Below are positions 27,361-34,580 of a stretch of 38,146 nucleotides of DNA, piece by piece. The notes beneath the pieces were generated by a model. The model saw nothing but the letters and a program-made list of their open reading frames with translations. It did no database searches and was not told the DNA's origin. Each line of letters begins with the position of its first letter. Positions within the stretch are counted from its first letter, which is position 1. The DNA is from a bacterium (GTDB lineage Bacteria; CLD3; SB21). A program made the position numbers and the translations under genes. The DNA lies in assembly GCA_019695335.1 (NCBI GenBank), contig JAIBAF010000033.1, forward strand, positions 1 through 38,146, given 5' to 3'.

Positions 27361-27396
27361 AAAGCCTGTCAGAATAATTTCCGACAGGCTTTTTTA
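27361..27396. terminator. Bidirectional terminator between dsbD and the lipoprotein genes
   Basis: AAAGCCTGTC (27361-27370) pairs with GACAGGCTTT (27383-27392) across a 12-nt loop. A T-run follows on plus and an A-run precedes on plus, so it can stop transcription from dsbD and from the converging minus-strand unit. Confidence 0.88.
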
Positions 27397-27780
27397 TTAT
27401 TGGCATCTTTTAAACGATGAAGGATCGAAGTCACTCGAAACGTATTGAACTTCGTAAGCAGTGAAATCGATCGTTAACGTGTTTCCTTGAATCGAATAGT
27501 GAAGCTGAACGGCACTATCCAGATCGTCGATATCGGCCAATAATTCACCGTTCTCAATAGTCAGATTCAGATAATCTTTTTCGTAGCAATCAGTTTCTTT
27601 ATACCAGATCTGCATACGGTCCCCGTTGAATCGAATATATTCATCCGATAACACGGCTTGATCATTATACTGAGTAACTTTCCATTGGGTGCCGTCCAAT
27701 GTGTATTTGGGCGAATCGTTCTCGCCGCAGGATAAAATTCCTGTTAAAAAAGAGATCAGCAAAATTGGTATTCCTTGCAT
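27397..27780 (-). CDS. Small lipocalin-like lipoprotein, unknown function
   Basis: This 127-aa protein has a signal peptide and lipobox (GILSC, Cys18). The mature part is beta-rich with the pattern LDGTQWKVTQYND, IRFNGDRMQIWY, YLNLTIENGELLADI, LHYSIQGNTLTIDF. Alternating strands and a W-K-V opening recall lipocalin-like/META-type lipoproteins that report or bind small hydrophobic ligands. That resemblance is structural and tentative. A ribosome-binding AAAGGAA precedes the ATG. It is the last gene of the minus-strand cluster that begins with the TonB receptor; 63 nt separate it from the gene before. Confidence 0.72.
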   Translation of the reverse strand: MQGIPILLISFLTGILSCGENDSPKYTLDGTQWKVTQYNDQAVLSDEYIRFNGDRMQIWYKETDCYEKDYLNLTIENGELLADIDDLDSAVQLHYSIQGNTLTIDFTAYEVQYVSSDFDPSSFKRCQ

Positions 27781-27843
27781 TGGGATTCCTTTCGATTAAT
27801 TGGGCGTTTATAATAATACACCCAACCGAAAGGAAACCCTGAT

Positions 27844-28281
27844 CTATTCGGTGTATTGAATCACATCGCCTTCAATCGTATAAGTTCTTAGTCCAATAAG
27901 CACCGAAATATACCCGCCATAGGGGGGCGCTACAACAGCACCGATAAAACCAAGACTAAACGGGACAAGCCCGTCTACAAAGGTCATCTGTCCTTTGATT
28001 TTCAGATTGGTAACAGCATCACCTTTAGCCGAAATTAATTCATCATTGATAGCTTTGGCTACATCCGGGTTATTAACCGTAGCCAGGTCAAAGATCATAA
28101 AGGTGGCTTTAATAGATTTATTAAAGTGCCGTACGATCGTAAATTTCCGGTCGGTGTTCGTCATACTTACGTTCTTCTCGACTCCGTCTGCATTAAGATA
28201 TACAGTGGCGCATGAATTGATCAGCACTATCATCAGTGTGAAAATGATAGAGTGAAGTTTTTTTGAAATACTGAGTTCCAT
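27844..28281 (-). CDS. Small lipoprotein of unknown function
   Basis: This 145-aa protein has a signal peptide with lipobox (VLINSC, Cys24). The mature part has a strand KFTIVRHFNKSIKATFMIFDLA, a helix (DVAKAINDELISAKGDAVTNLKIKGQ) and a hydrophobic Gly/Pro segment VPFSLGFIGAVVAPPYGGYISVLIGL before a terminal strand TYTIEGDVIQY. The Gly/Ala segment could insert into a membrane. The GDAVTNLKIK...TYTIEGDVI layout is shared by Bor/TRL-like and other small stress lipoproteins, but I cannot name the family. AGGGAG lies 7 nt before the ATG. It sits between the beta-barrel gene and the lipocalin-like gene in the same orientation. Confidence 0.7.
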   Translation of the reverse strand: MELSISKKLHSIIFTLMIVLINSCATVYLNADGVEKNVSMTNTDRKFTIVRHFNKSIKATFMIFDLATVNNPDVAKAINDELISAKGDAVTNLKIKGQMTFVDGLVPFSLGFIGAVVAPPYGGYISVLIGLRTYTIEGDVIQYTE

Positions 28282-28355
28282 AGGAGACTCCCTGAGCGTT
28301 GGTAGTTGATTTGTTTTCGAAGGGCTAAAACGAAGCCCATTGCAAGAGTCAAATT

Positions 28356-28916
28356 TTAAAAACTCATTCCGATTTTTATCGGCAAGTATTGAATATTTCT
28401 ACCTTTGTTAAATCCAAGGCGATATTGTCCCTCGATAAACAGGCTTATTGAATTGACTTGAAATTCAAATCCTATTCCGCCATTGATCCCAAAAGCATTG
28501 TCTGAAGCGGCCGTAACTCTTTCAATTCCGGAACTGGAGGCTTGTTCGATATGAAAATAATTCGGTCCGATTAAAAGATAAGGCGCATAATTATCTGCGT
28601 GCGATAATTTAAAATTCATGGCCAATGTTGCGATGGTAATCGTGCCGCCGTACAGGGTTCCTGAATGACTGATCGATTTTTTATCGAATGGGAAGTGCTG
28701 ATAGTCGGCGTAGAGTTGTATTGCTTTGCCTGGTGACAGAATCAGGTCTAAGCCGCTTCCAAGATTGTATCCGATGGTCCAGTGTTTATCGAATTCTTTA
28801 GGCTGGTAAGGCATCACAATGCCACTGTTAATATGAAAACGATAGGTTGAATTCTCCTGAGTAAAGGCAGAGTTTATCGCCCATAGAATGAGTAGAGAAA
28901 CATAAATGTTTTTCAT
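28356..28916 (-). CDS. Outer-membrane beta-barrel protein
   Basis: This 186-aa protein has a signal peptide (1-19, ending in Ala-Phe-Thr-Gln) and a series of short amphipathic strands with aromatic girdles (YRFHINSGIVMPYQ, AIQLYADYQHF, YGGTITIATLAMNFKL, ISLFIEGQYRLGF). It ends in a C-terminal phenylalanine (IGMSF), the usual BAM recognition signal. It is the OmpW/OmpX-like eight-stranded size class, with a role in ligand uptake or envelope integrity unproven. AAAGGAAAA precedes the ATG. It begins 23 nt after the stop of the TonB receptor gene, so it is almost certainly in the same operon. Confidence 0.82.
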   Translation of the reverse strand: MKNIYVSLLILWAINSAFTQENSTYRFHINSGIVMPYQPKEFDKHWTIGYNLGSGLDLILSPGKAIQLYADYQHFPFDKKSISHSGTLYGGTITIATLAMNFKLSHADNYAPYLLIGPNYFHIEQASSSGIERVTAASDNAFGINGGIGFEFQVNSISLFIEGQYRLGFNKGRNIQYLPIKIGMSF

Positions 28917-28939
28917 ATATCTTTTCCTTTAATGGATCA

Positions 28940-31798
28940 TTAAAATTCAAAATTGATTCCTATGTTGACTTGTCTTGGAGGTCTTAAAAATGCATTTTCT
29001 TTGAAACGAGCCTGATATTGTTGAAGCTGACGTTCGTTGAGGCTCTGTCCGGCATTTGTCGACAGAAATCCATTATCCGTTGGTGAACCGGTGGCTGGAA
29101 AAACATACACGACATCTTTTTGATTCAACAAATTGGTGATTTCGAAATAAATCATGAGATGACAGCGGTCAATGTTGAATGATTTCGTATATTTGAAATC
29201 AAAGCTGCTTTCCGTAGGTGTGCGTGACGAGTTCGTTCGCTCTATGACACGACCCTGCGGTACAACCACCACCTGAATAGGAACAATGGTCGTTGTCGTA
29301 TAGGGTGTACCGCTCAATTCACGGAACCTGATTGTAAATGATGAATTGGAAATCGGTTTAAATTTTCCTAGACCGAAACCTTCACCATTGCCTAATTTAT
29401 AATTCAATGCGGCTATTATATTTACAGGACGCTCATGCGGGAAGTGAAACGAGTACGTTGTCTCAGCAATTCCTAACCATGCTGAATTGAAACCGGGTTG
29501 GGCGGTGGATGCTTTGGCCCGAATACTGACAATACCTATATTGAAGTCGGTTAGTAAATGTTCCGTCGGTTGAGCCTTCATTCCAATGTCCCATCCAAAA
29601 ACATGAACCGATGCTGGAAAATTACCCACGCTCAAAAGCGAATTCGGAATGGATAAGATACGTCCTGCAACGATCATGTCTTTTTGGAATTTGTAGTAAC
29701 GCGATACGTGAAGCTCAAAACGAGGATCCAATTGGAGATCAAATCCCAGTTCCAATTCATCCGTTCGTTGCGGCTTCAATCCGGAATTCCCGACAGGAGC
29801 TGAGATATATGGAGCTAATGTTTGTCTTTCCAGAAATCCGGTGCCGACATACATATCTTGTAAATTCGGATTCTGATAAAAACGTCCCCAATGTGCTCTG
29901 AATGACCACTCGTCATTCAGTTGATATCCTGCCGCAATACGGGGACTGATGTTGGTTATGGATGAACCTGCTTTAAAATCTTCTTCGCCAAGAGTGCCCG
30001 CCTGAGGATATCCGGTTTTGGGATTAATATGGCCGAATTGATCGGGATCGTTTTGCCCGGTGGGGTCAGCGAGGTTTTTCAATTGGCGAGTTCCGGAATT
30101 AAATGATTCCCAGCGTAAACCGGCTTCGATCTGAAAGGACCTGTAATTAAACACATCTTGAATGTACAAAGATTTCGTGTTTGGATTTTTGGCGCCGTCG
30201 AGTCCTGATTGCCCTGTAGTTTTTAATTGGATTTTACCGCCTGATGAGACAACGTCATAACCATAATAATCATTCGATCCTGTCAGGGGATTGTCCGGAT
30301 CGTAGAGATTAAACTGGCGGATTGTATAATTCCTCCATTCAATTCCAGTTTTGATCAAATTGTATGGATCGACTTGCCACTGAAAGTCTGAGAATCCCGA
30401 AATGGATTGAGATTCTCCTTCTGTGTAGTAATTGTAGCCCCGATTGATATCTAAAAATAAATTATCATTATAAAAAGTAGTGAATCCGGTCGTTCCGGTA
30501 TTGAGACCGCTGAGCACCGATAAATCTTTTTGTGCCGTACCAAAATATCGGCGATTCGTCGTCGTGTGATGAGTTTGGTAATAATTGCCACCGAATTGTA
30601 CAATCATTTGCGGTTGGATAAACCATTTGAATGAAAGTCCTGATTGCAGCGTCGTACGCTCAGAATGGGGCACTTGTCCGGGATTGAAAAGATATTCGGT
30701 ACTGAACCAATTTCTTTCGTTGAACGAATACAATCCTGTCATGTCGACTTGCCAACGATTCCAATCATAAGAAAGATTACCGTAAATAGTATGTTCGTTT
30801 TCGGAATTACTTTTTCCGGGTCGTGGGCCATGCTTGAACAAGACGTTTCCATTTCCATCATTTTGAAAAATGGCTGTATCGGGAACGGTCGGATCGGCGT
30901 TGCGATTGCCGGATTCAGACAAATTAAATTTCGGATAACCATGATAACCCGGCTCGGCGTCACCGGAAGATGAAAATTCGCCTGCAACAAAGAATCTTAA
31001 TTGATCCGATCCGAGGGGCCCGCCGGCGGCAAGGCTGAAACTGTTTCGTTTATAACTTTCGCTTCCCATGATCGGGGCCGCCGCGTCGGTATTGGCTTCG
31101 GCAAAAAATGTCAGTTTGTCCGTGCCGCGTTTGGGAATCAGGTGAACGATTCCTGAACTGTAATCGCCGTACGCCGCCTGCATTCCGCCGGAAAGTAATG
31201 TTACCTGATCGAGAGCGATGGTTGGGATTTTTTGAAAAACCTGCCCTGTAAATGCGTCATTCAGGCGAAGTCCGTTCGCATAGTAGCCCAATTCATTGGC
31301 CGTGCCGCCACGCACATGCAGATTTCCGAATTGTTCATACACCGACGCAGATGACGACAAAATAATTTCCTGGTTCGACCGTCGGGGCAAAAATTTGATT
31401 TGTTCCGATGTAAGTGTCGACACATTCGACGTTGCGATGTGCTTGGTTTTTCCGGCTTGAAGCGGATTTTCCAATGGCTCGGTGGATAATTCGATATTAA
31501 ATTCGACTATTTGTTCAGGAATGATGCTAACTGAAAAAAATTGGGCAGGGTACTGATCAGACTCCGCTTTGAGTTGAACGGTTCCGGGTTCCAATCCGAT
31601 CAGTCGATAACTTCCGTCTGTGCCGGTCGAAGCGCGTTGATGGCCTGCAGAAATGACAACGCCGAAAAGCGGCTCGCCGGAATTTTTATCGGTCACAATG
31701 CCGTGAATGCTCCCGGTTACTCTCGCTAGGGCGATCAAAGGAAAAACAAGCAAACAAAAGCCGAGCGTTATGCTTTTGGTGAATGCAGGTGACGACAT
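28940..31798 (-). CDS. TonB-dependent receptor with N-terminal carboxypeptidase-regulatory-like domain
   Basis: This 952-aa outer-membrane receptor starts at ATG 31798, set by GGAGG 5 nt upstream and a following signal peptide (1-26); the frame is open further upstream but without a start signal. After the signal comes a CarboxypepD_reg-like beta-sandwich (GSIHGIVTDKNSGEPLFGVVIS, YRLIGLEPGTVQLKAE). The plug domain contains LSSDxxx-type VHVRGGTANELGYYANGLRLND and AAYGDYSSGIVHL. A ~22-strand barrel ends in NIGINFEF with a terminal Phe. No SusD-type partner follows; instead a small barrel and two lipoproteins do. It probably imports a large or iron-containing ligand using TonB energy. The substrate is not deducible. 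Confidence 0.93.
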   Translation of the reverse strand: MSSPAFTKSITLGFCLLVFPLIALARVTGSIHGIVTDKNSGEPLFGVVISAGHQRASTGTDGSYRLIGLEPGTVQLKAESDQYPAQFFSVSIIPEQIVEFNIELSTEPLENPLQAGKTKHIATSNVSTLTSEQIKFLPRRSNQEIILSSSASVYEQFGNLHVRGGTANELGYYANGLRLNDAFTGQVFQKIPTIALDQVTLLSGGMQAAYGDYSSGIVHLIPKRGTDKLTFFAEANTDAAAPIMGSESYKRNSFSLAAGGPLGSDQLRFFVAGEFSSSGDAEPGYHGYPKFNLSESGNRNADPTVPDTAIFQNDGNGNVLFKHGPRPGKSNSENEHTIYGNLSYDWNRWQVDMTGLYSFNERNWFSTEYLFNPGQVPHSERTTLQSGLSFKWFIQPQMIVQFGGNYYQTHHTTTNRRYFGTAQKDLSVLSGLNTGTTGFTTFYNDNLFLDINRGYNYYTEGESQSISGFSDFQWQVDPYNLIKTGIEWRNYTIRQFNLYDPDNPLTGSNDYYGYDVVSSGGKIQLKTTGQSGLDGAKNPNTKSLYIQDVFNYRSFQIEAGLRWESFNSGTRQLKNLADPTGQNDPDQFGHINPKTGYPQAGTLGEEDFKAGSSITNISPRIAAGYQLNDEWSFRAHWGRFYQNPNLQDMYVGTGFLERQTLAPYISAPVGNSGLKPQRTDELELGFDLQLDPRFELHVSRYYKFQKDMIVAGRILSIPNSLLSVGNFPASVHVFGWDIGMKAQPTEHLLTDFNIGIVSIRAKASTAQPGFNSAWLGIAETTYSFHFPHERPVNIIAALNYKLGNGEGFGLGKFKPISNSSFTIRFRELSGTPYTTTTIVPIQVVVVPQGRVIERTNSSRTPTESSFDFKYTKSFNIDRCHLMIYFEITNLLNQKDVVYVFPATGSPTDNGFLSTNAGQSLNERQLQQYQARFKENAFLRPPRQVNIGINFEF

Positions 31799-31849
31799 AC
31801 GTCCTCCAAGGGTTAAATAGAATATGATTTTTTCGTGTGATCTGTGTGT

Positions 31850-31869
31850 GACAGAACGAGAATTCTGTC
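31850..31869. promoter_or_regulatory. Inverted repeat in the TonB-receptor upstream region
   Basis: GACAGAA (31850-31856) and TTCTGTC (31863-31869) form perfect 7-bp arms around a 6-nt spacer, 52 nt before the ATG of the receptor gene. It is a plausible operator or a leader hairpin; no matching regulator is identified. It does not match the Fur box. Confidence 0.45.
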
Positions 31870-31968
31870 CGATAGACGCGCCAATTCTACATAATATTTT
31901 TTCAAAAACAAAGCAAATTATTTTCGACTTGGCCGGCACAGGAAAAACACAAAAAACATGTATTATTA

Positions 31969-31987
31969 TTACACTAATAATGTGTAA
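31969..31987. promoter_or_regulatory. Second inverted repeat upstream of the TonB receptor
   Basis: TTACAC (31969-31974) and GTGTAA (31982-31987) flank a 7-nt A+T-rich spacer. It lies about 170 nt before the receptor ATG and just past the terminator of the next minus-strand gene. Either operator or chance; weaker than the repeat at 31850. Confidence 0.3.
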
Positions 31988-32009
31988 GATGATTGTATCT
32001 TGAAAACGA

Positions 32010-32038
32010 AAACCCGCAGGTTATTAGCCTGCGGGTTT
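32010..32038 (-). terminator. Terminator of the 120-aa helical protein gene
   Basis: AAACCCGCAGG (32010-32020) pairs perfectly with CCTGCGGGTTT (32028-32038) across a 7-nt loop, with T-runs on both strands. It lies 23 nt beyond the stop codon of the minus-strand gene. Confidence 0.87.
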
Positions 32039-32061
32039 TTCATTAAACGACCGGTATTATA

Positions 32062-32424
32062 TTATGCCGCCTCTTTGATGCGTTTGGGCGGGCGGTAATC
32101 CGATTTTTTCTTGAGCCCGATCGCCTGCGCCTCATTCGAATCTTCGCCGAACTGAGCGAGGATGTTTTTCTTCACGCGCAGCACAAGATTGTGGAATTGC
32201 ATTTCTTTCAACGCGGCATTGTCGTAAGCGGTTTTATAAGCGGCTTCGGCCTGCACGCAAGCGGTCTGTGCATCGGCCATCGCTTTCTGCGCTTCCTGCA
32301 ATTTCAGCAAAGCCAGTTCCGGCACGTTTGGATTGTACGTTAGAATTTTTTCCAATGCGGCTACGACATTTTTATCCGATTGGATGAGGATGACGCGCAA
32401 GCGGCGCGCTTTGGGGGTGACCAT
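32062..32424 (-). CDS. Small coiled-coil-like protein of unknown function
   Basis: This 120-aa cytosolic protein is not recognised. The middle (LLKLQEAQKAMADAQTACVQAEAAYKTAYDNAALKEMQFHNLVLRVKKNILAQFG) is a long Ala/Gln/Glu-rich helix likely to form a coiled coil. The C-terminus is basic (KKKSDYRPPKRIKEAA). There is no signal peptide. The layout of an N-terminal basic strand (PKARRLRVILIQSD), coiled coil and basic tail resembles small proteins that recur in multiple copies in some environmental genomes, but I cannot name one. AAGGAG lies before the ATG and a strong terminator follows the stop, so it is a monocistronic gene. Confidence 0.75.
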   Translation of the reverse strand: MVTPKARRLRVILIQSDKNVVAALEKILTYNPNVPELALLKLQEAQKAMADAQTACVQAEAAYKTAYDNAALKEMQFHNLVLRVKKNILAQFGEDSNEAQAIGLKKKSDYRPPKRIKEAA

Positions 32425-33217
32425 ATAGAGACTCCTTTGTTTGATTTACTTCATACGTCAACGACGCACGTGAATTACTTTGGCTAATTCCGTACCGAAA
32501 AATCTAGATATTATATTTTATTGAATTTTGCCAAAAAACAATCGCTGTGCGTCATTACGAAATTTCACACTGTCGCAATGCTCTCACTATCCTTTCGGGT
32601 CAATTGAGCGTTCTGTCACATTCTTAGCGCGTACGACCGAACATAGACCAGTTTCTTTGCAACACGCCGCTATTACTCGTAAACATGTCGTGGTTATAAA
32701 AAAACACGATGTACGCATAAAGCAACACGGCACGGTTGGAAGCAAGCAGGGTGCGGTTGCTTGAGAACGAAGCTCGGTACTCAAGAACGAGGTTCGGTTA
32801 CTCAAGAACGAGGGTGTGTTGTGAAGTAACAAAGCATGGTTTCGAAGCAACCGGATGCAGTTCTTGAGCGCCGCGATTTGACCGGCGAAATTGACCGGCG
32901 ATTTTGTCCCTTGACGAGGGGTGGGGGAAAGTAGTAGATTGAAATGTCTTATCGAGTCCAATCTGATTTCTTCCACATATTGATGCCAAAAAGCGTGAGG
33001 GCGCAGATCAAAACAGGCATCGATAGCGAGCAGTTTTGATCGGATCATTCAGAATTGAAGAAGGGCAGAGGTTAAATTTCAATATAGTTGAGTTTCTGTC
33101 CCCTTACAAGTCCTGCTCACATCAAAATTCAAGACCGTAGAAAAGTTATTACAATACGTTAAGACTAATCAAAGTATCGTAAATTGCCTCATAATCTTGT
33201 GGAGGTTTTATTTTACG
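32425..33217. other. 793-bp region without a convincing gene
   Basis: Between the small minus-strand gene and the sigma-54 activator I see no protein-coding gene. It holds the 21-bp degenerate tandem array (listed separately) and, just after it, an 11-bp direct repeat TTGACCGGCGA at 32878-32888 and 32891-32901. A short G-rich tract (AGGGGTGGGGGAAAG) lies near 32916-32930. The last ~150 bp before 33201 are A+T-rich and should hold the activator promoter, but no good -35/-10 pair is visible. No tRNA or known RNA was recognised. Confidence 0.6.
32635..32864. repeat. Degenerate 21-bp tandem repeat (about 11 units)
   Basis: Units with a 21-nt period run from about 32635, for example 32719-32739 (AAAGCAACACGGCACGGTTGG), 32740-32760, 32781-32801 (TCAAGAACGAGGTTCGG-type), 32802-32822, 32823-32843 and 32844-32864. 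The unit at 32761-32780 is 20 nt. Read in one plus frame the units give heptapeptides such as RKHVVVI, KKHDVRI, KQHGTVG and, after the 1-nt loss, QERGSVT and QERGCVV. Stop codons in units 32761-32780 and 32823-32843 and the lost base show that no plus-strand frame is now intact. Confidence 0.75.
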
Positions 33218-34579
33218 GTGAATATTTGGTTCAGAACAACTTCATCAATTACGATTTCGAGACAGTTACAATCAAATCTTGATAAAAAATTCAAATTAAC
33301 AAGTGACCCTGGCGCCACTACTGTCGGTGTCTATTTCATAGAATCCGTTACCGATGCTCATATAGGATCGCTCATTAATTTAAGTTACAACCTCCTCCAT
33401 CAAATTCTGGTCGTACTACCGAAGAGTCCTACCGATAACGAAATATTCAAATTGTATGGTGCAGGCGCGTCGGACGTGGTTTTTTGGAACGGTGAAGAGA
33501 AAGAATTCAAGAGAATAGAAAACCGCCTGAATCGGTGGCTTCAGGTTGACAAAATAATGAAATCCGATTCAGTACAGAAAACTTGTGTTTGCCGCGCCGT
33601 ACAATCGTTCATCGTTTTCAGAGAGATAGTCAGGATTGCTTATTTTACAAATTCCTCCGTGCTCTTGGTCGGTGAAAGCGGAACAGGAAAGGAAGCTGCG
33701 GCACGGCTCATTCATTTGCTGGATCAACGGCCCGACAAACAAGACTTTCGGGTAGTCGATTGTACCACCATTGTACCGGAATTGTCCGGCAGTGAATTTT
33801 TTGGTCATGAGAAAGGGGCATTTACAGGAGCGATCACGAGCCGGGACGGCGCTTTTTCGCTGGCTGATCAAGGAACGCTGTTTCTCGACGAGATTGGCGA
33901 TCTGCCGTTGCATCTGCAAGCGCAGCTTCTCAGGGTTATTCAAGAACGCGTATACAAGCGTGTGGGAAGTAATACATGGCTGAAGACGGAGTTCAGATTA
34001 ATTTGTGCCACGCACCGTGATCTGGAAGCCGAAGTTCGCGCCGGACGATTCAGACAAGATTTGTATCATCGGATTGGGCAGTGGACATTGCGAATGCCTT
34101 CATTGCATGAACGCCGCGAGGATATTCCATTCCTTATGGAACATTTTATCAACGAAAGTAATGCCTCAGCGCTTCCTTCCGGAATTGAAGATTTAGTCGT
34201 TCAAATGATTGGTGGTTTGGAATTTCCCGGCAATATTCGCCAGTTAAAACATCTGACGCAAAGAATGATCGACAATTATGTCGGGCCTGGACCGCTGACT
34301 CTCGGCGATCTTCCGGACGACATTCGTGCATCGGTTCGTAGCGCGGCGTCATCGCCCTGGTGTGGAAATGACTTCGTTGAATCGATCCGCCATGCGATCC
34401 GCAGCGGCGTTCAACTAAAAGAAATTGGGCGCACAGCCGAAAATATTGCGATCCAGATTGCCATGGAAAATGGCCAAACGAATCGCGCAGCCGACATGCT
34501 GGGCGTGACTCCGCGAGCGCTGCAAATGCGTCGTGCGCAAGGGCGCCGGACCCGCGGAGGTCGTCTGAAAGCCGAATAA
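33218..34579 (+). CDS. Sigma-54-dependent AAA+ transcriptional activator (bEBP) with a non-canonical N-terminal domain
   Basis: The 453-aa form starts at GTG 33218, 12 nt after GGAGG (33201-33205); an in-frame TTG at 33197 lies upstream of that site. The ATPase core is complete: Walker A VGESGTGKE (~152-160), sigma-54-contacting GAFTGA (~200-205), Walker B GTLFLDEIGDLP, sensor I ICATHRDL, and R-finger region GRFRQDLYHRI. A Fis-type helix-turn-helix closes the protein (NGQTNRAADMLGVTPRALQMRR). The first ~105 residues have alternating strands and helices like a receiver (VGVYFIES, ILVVLPKSPTD, ASDVVFW), but no acidic pocket or phosphorylatable Asp in the expected place. It converges with the next gene with a 1-nt gap. 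Confidence 0.93.
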   Translation: MNIWFRTTSSITISRQLQSNLDKKFKLTSDPGATTVGVYFIESVTDAHIGSLINLSYNLLHQILVVLPKSPTDNEIFKLYGAGASDVVFWNGEEKEFKRIENRLNRWLQVDKIMKSDSVQKTCVCRAVQSFIVFREIVRIAYFTNSSVLLVGESGTGKEAAARLIHLLDQRPDKQDFRVVDCTTIVPELSGSEFFGHEKGAFTGAITSRDGAFSLADQGTLFLDEIGDLPLHLQAQLLRVIQERVYKRVGSNTWLKTEFRLICATHRDLEAEVRAGRFRQDLYHRIGQWTLRMPSLHERREDIPFLMEHFINESNASALPSGIEDLVVQMIGGLEFPGNIRQLKHLTQRMIDNYVGPGPLTLGDLPDDIRASVRSAASSPWCGNDFVESIRHAIRSGVQLKEIGRTAENIAIQIAMENGQTNRAADMLGVTPRALQMRRAQGRRTRGGRLKAE

Positions 34580-34580
34580 G

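Noticed and set aside
31799-31939. Upstream extension of the TonB receptor by 47 residues
   Set aside because: No start signal. The extension is charged and precedes a good signal peptide that begins at 31798 with GGAGG upstream.
32635-32864. CRISPR array
   Set aside because: The units are contiguous with no unique spacers, differ from each other at many sites, and have no cas genes nearby.
32587-33048. A 153-aa open frame on the minus strand across the repeat array
   Set aside because: It is open only because the repeat happens to lack stops in that frame. It has no ribosome-binding site, an odd Cys/Leu/Thr composition, and the repeat phase shifts within it at the 20-nt unit, so the heptads are not frame-consistent.
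33128-33155. A promoter with TTCAAG and TACAAT before the sigma-54 activator
   Set aside because: The -35 is poor and the spacer 16 nt; not distinguishable from chance in A+T-rich DNA.
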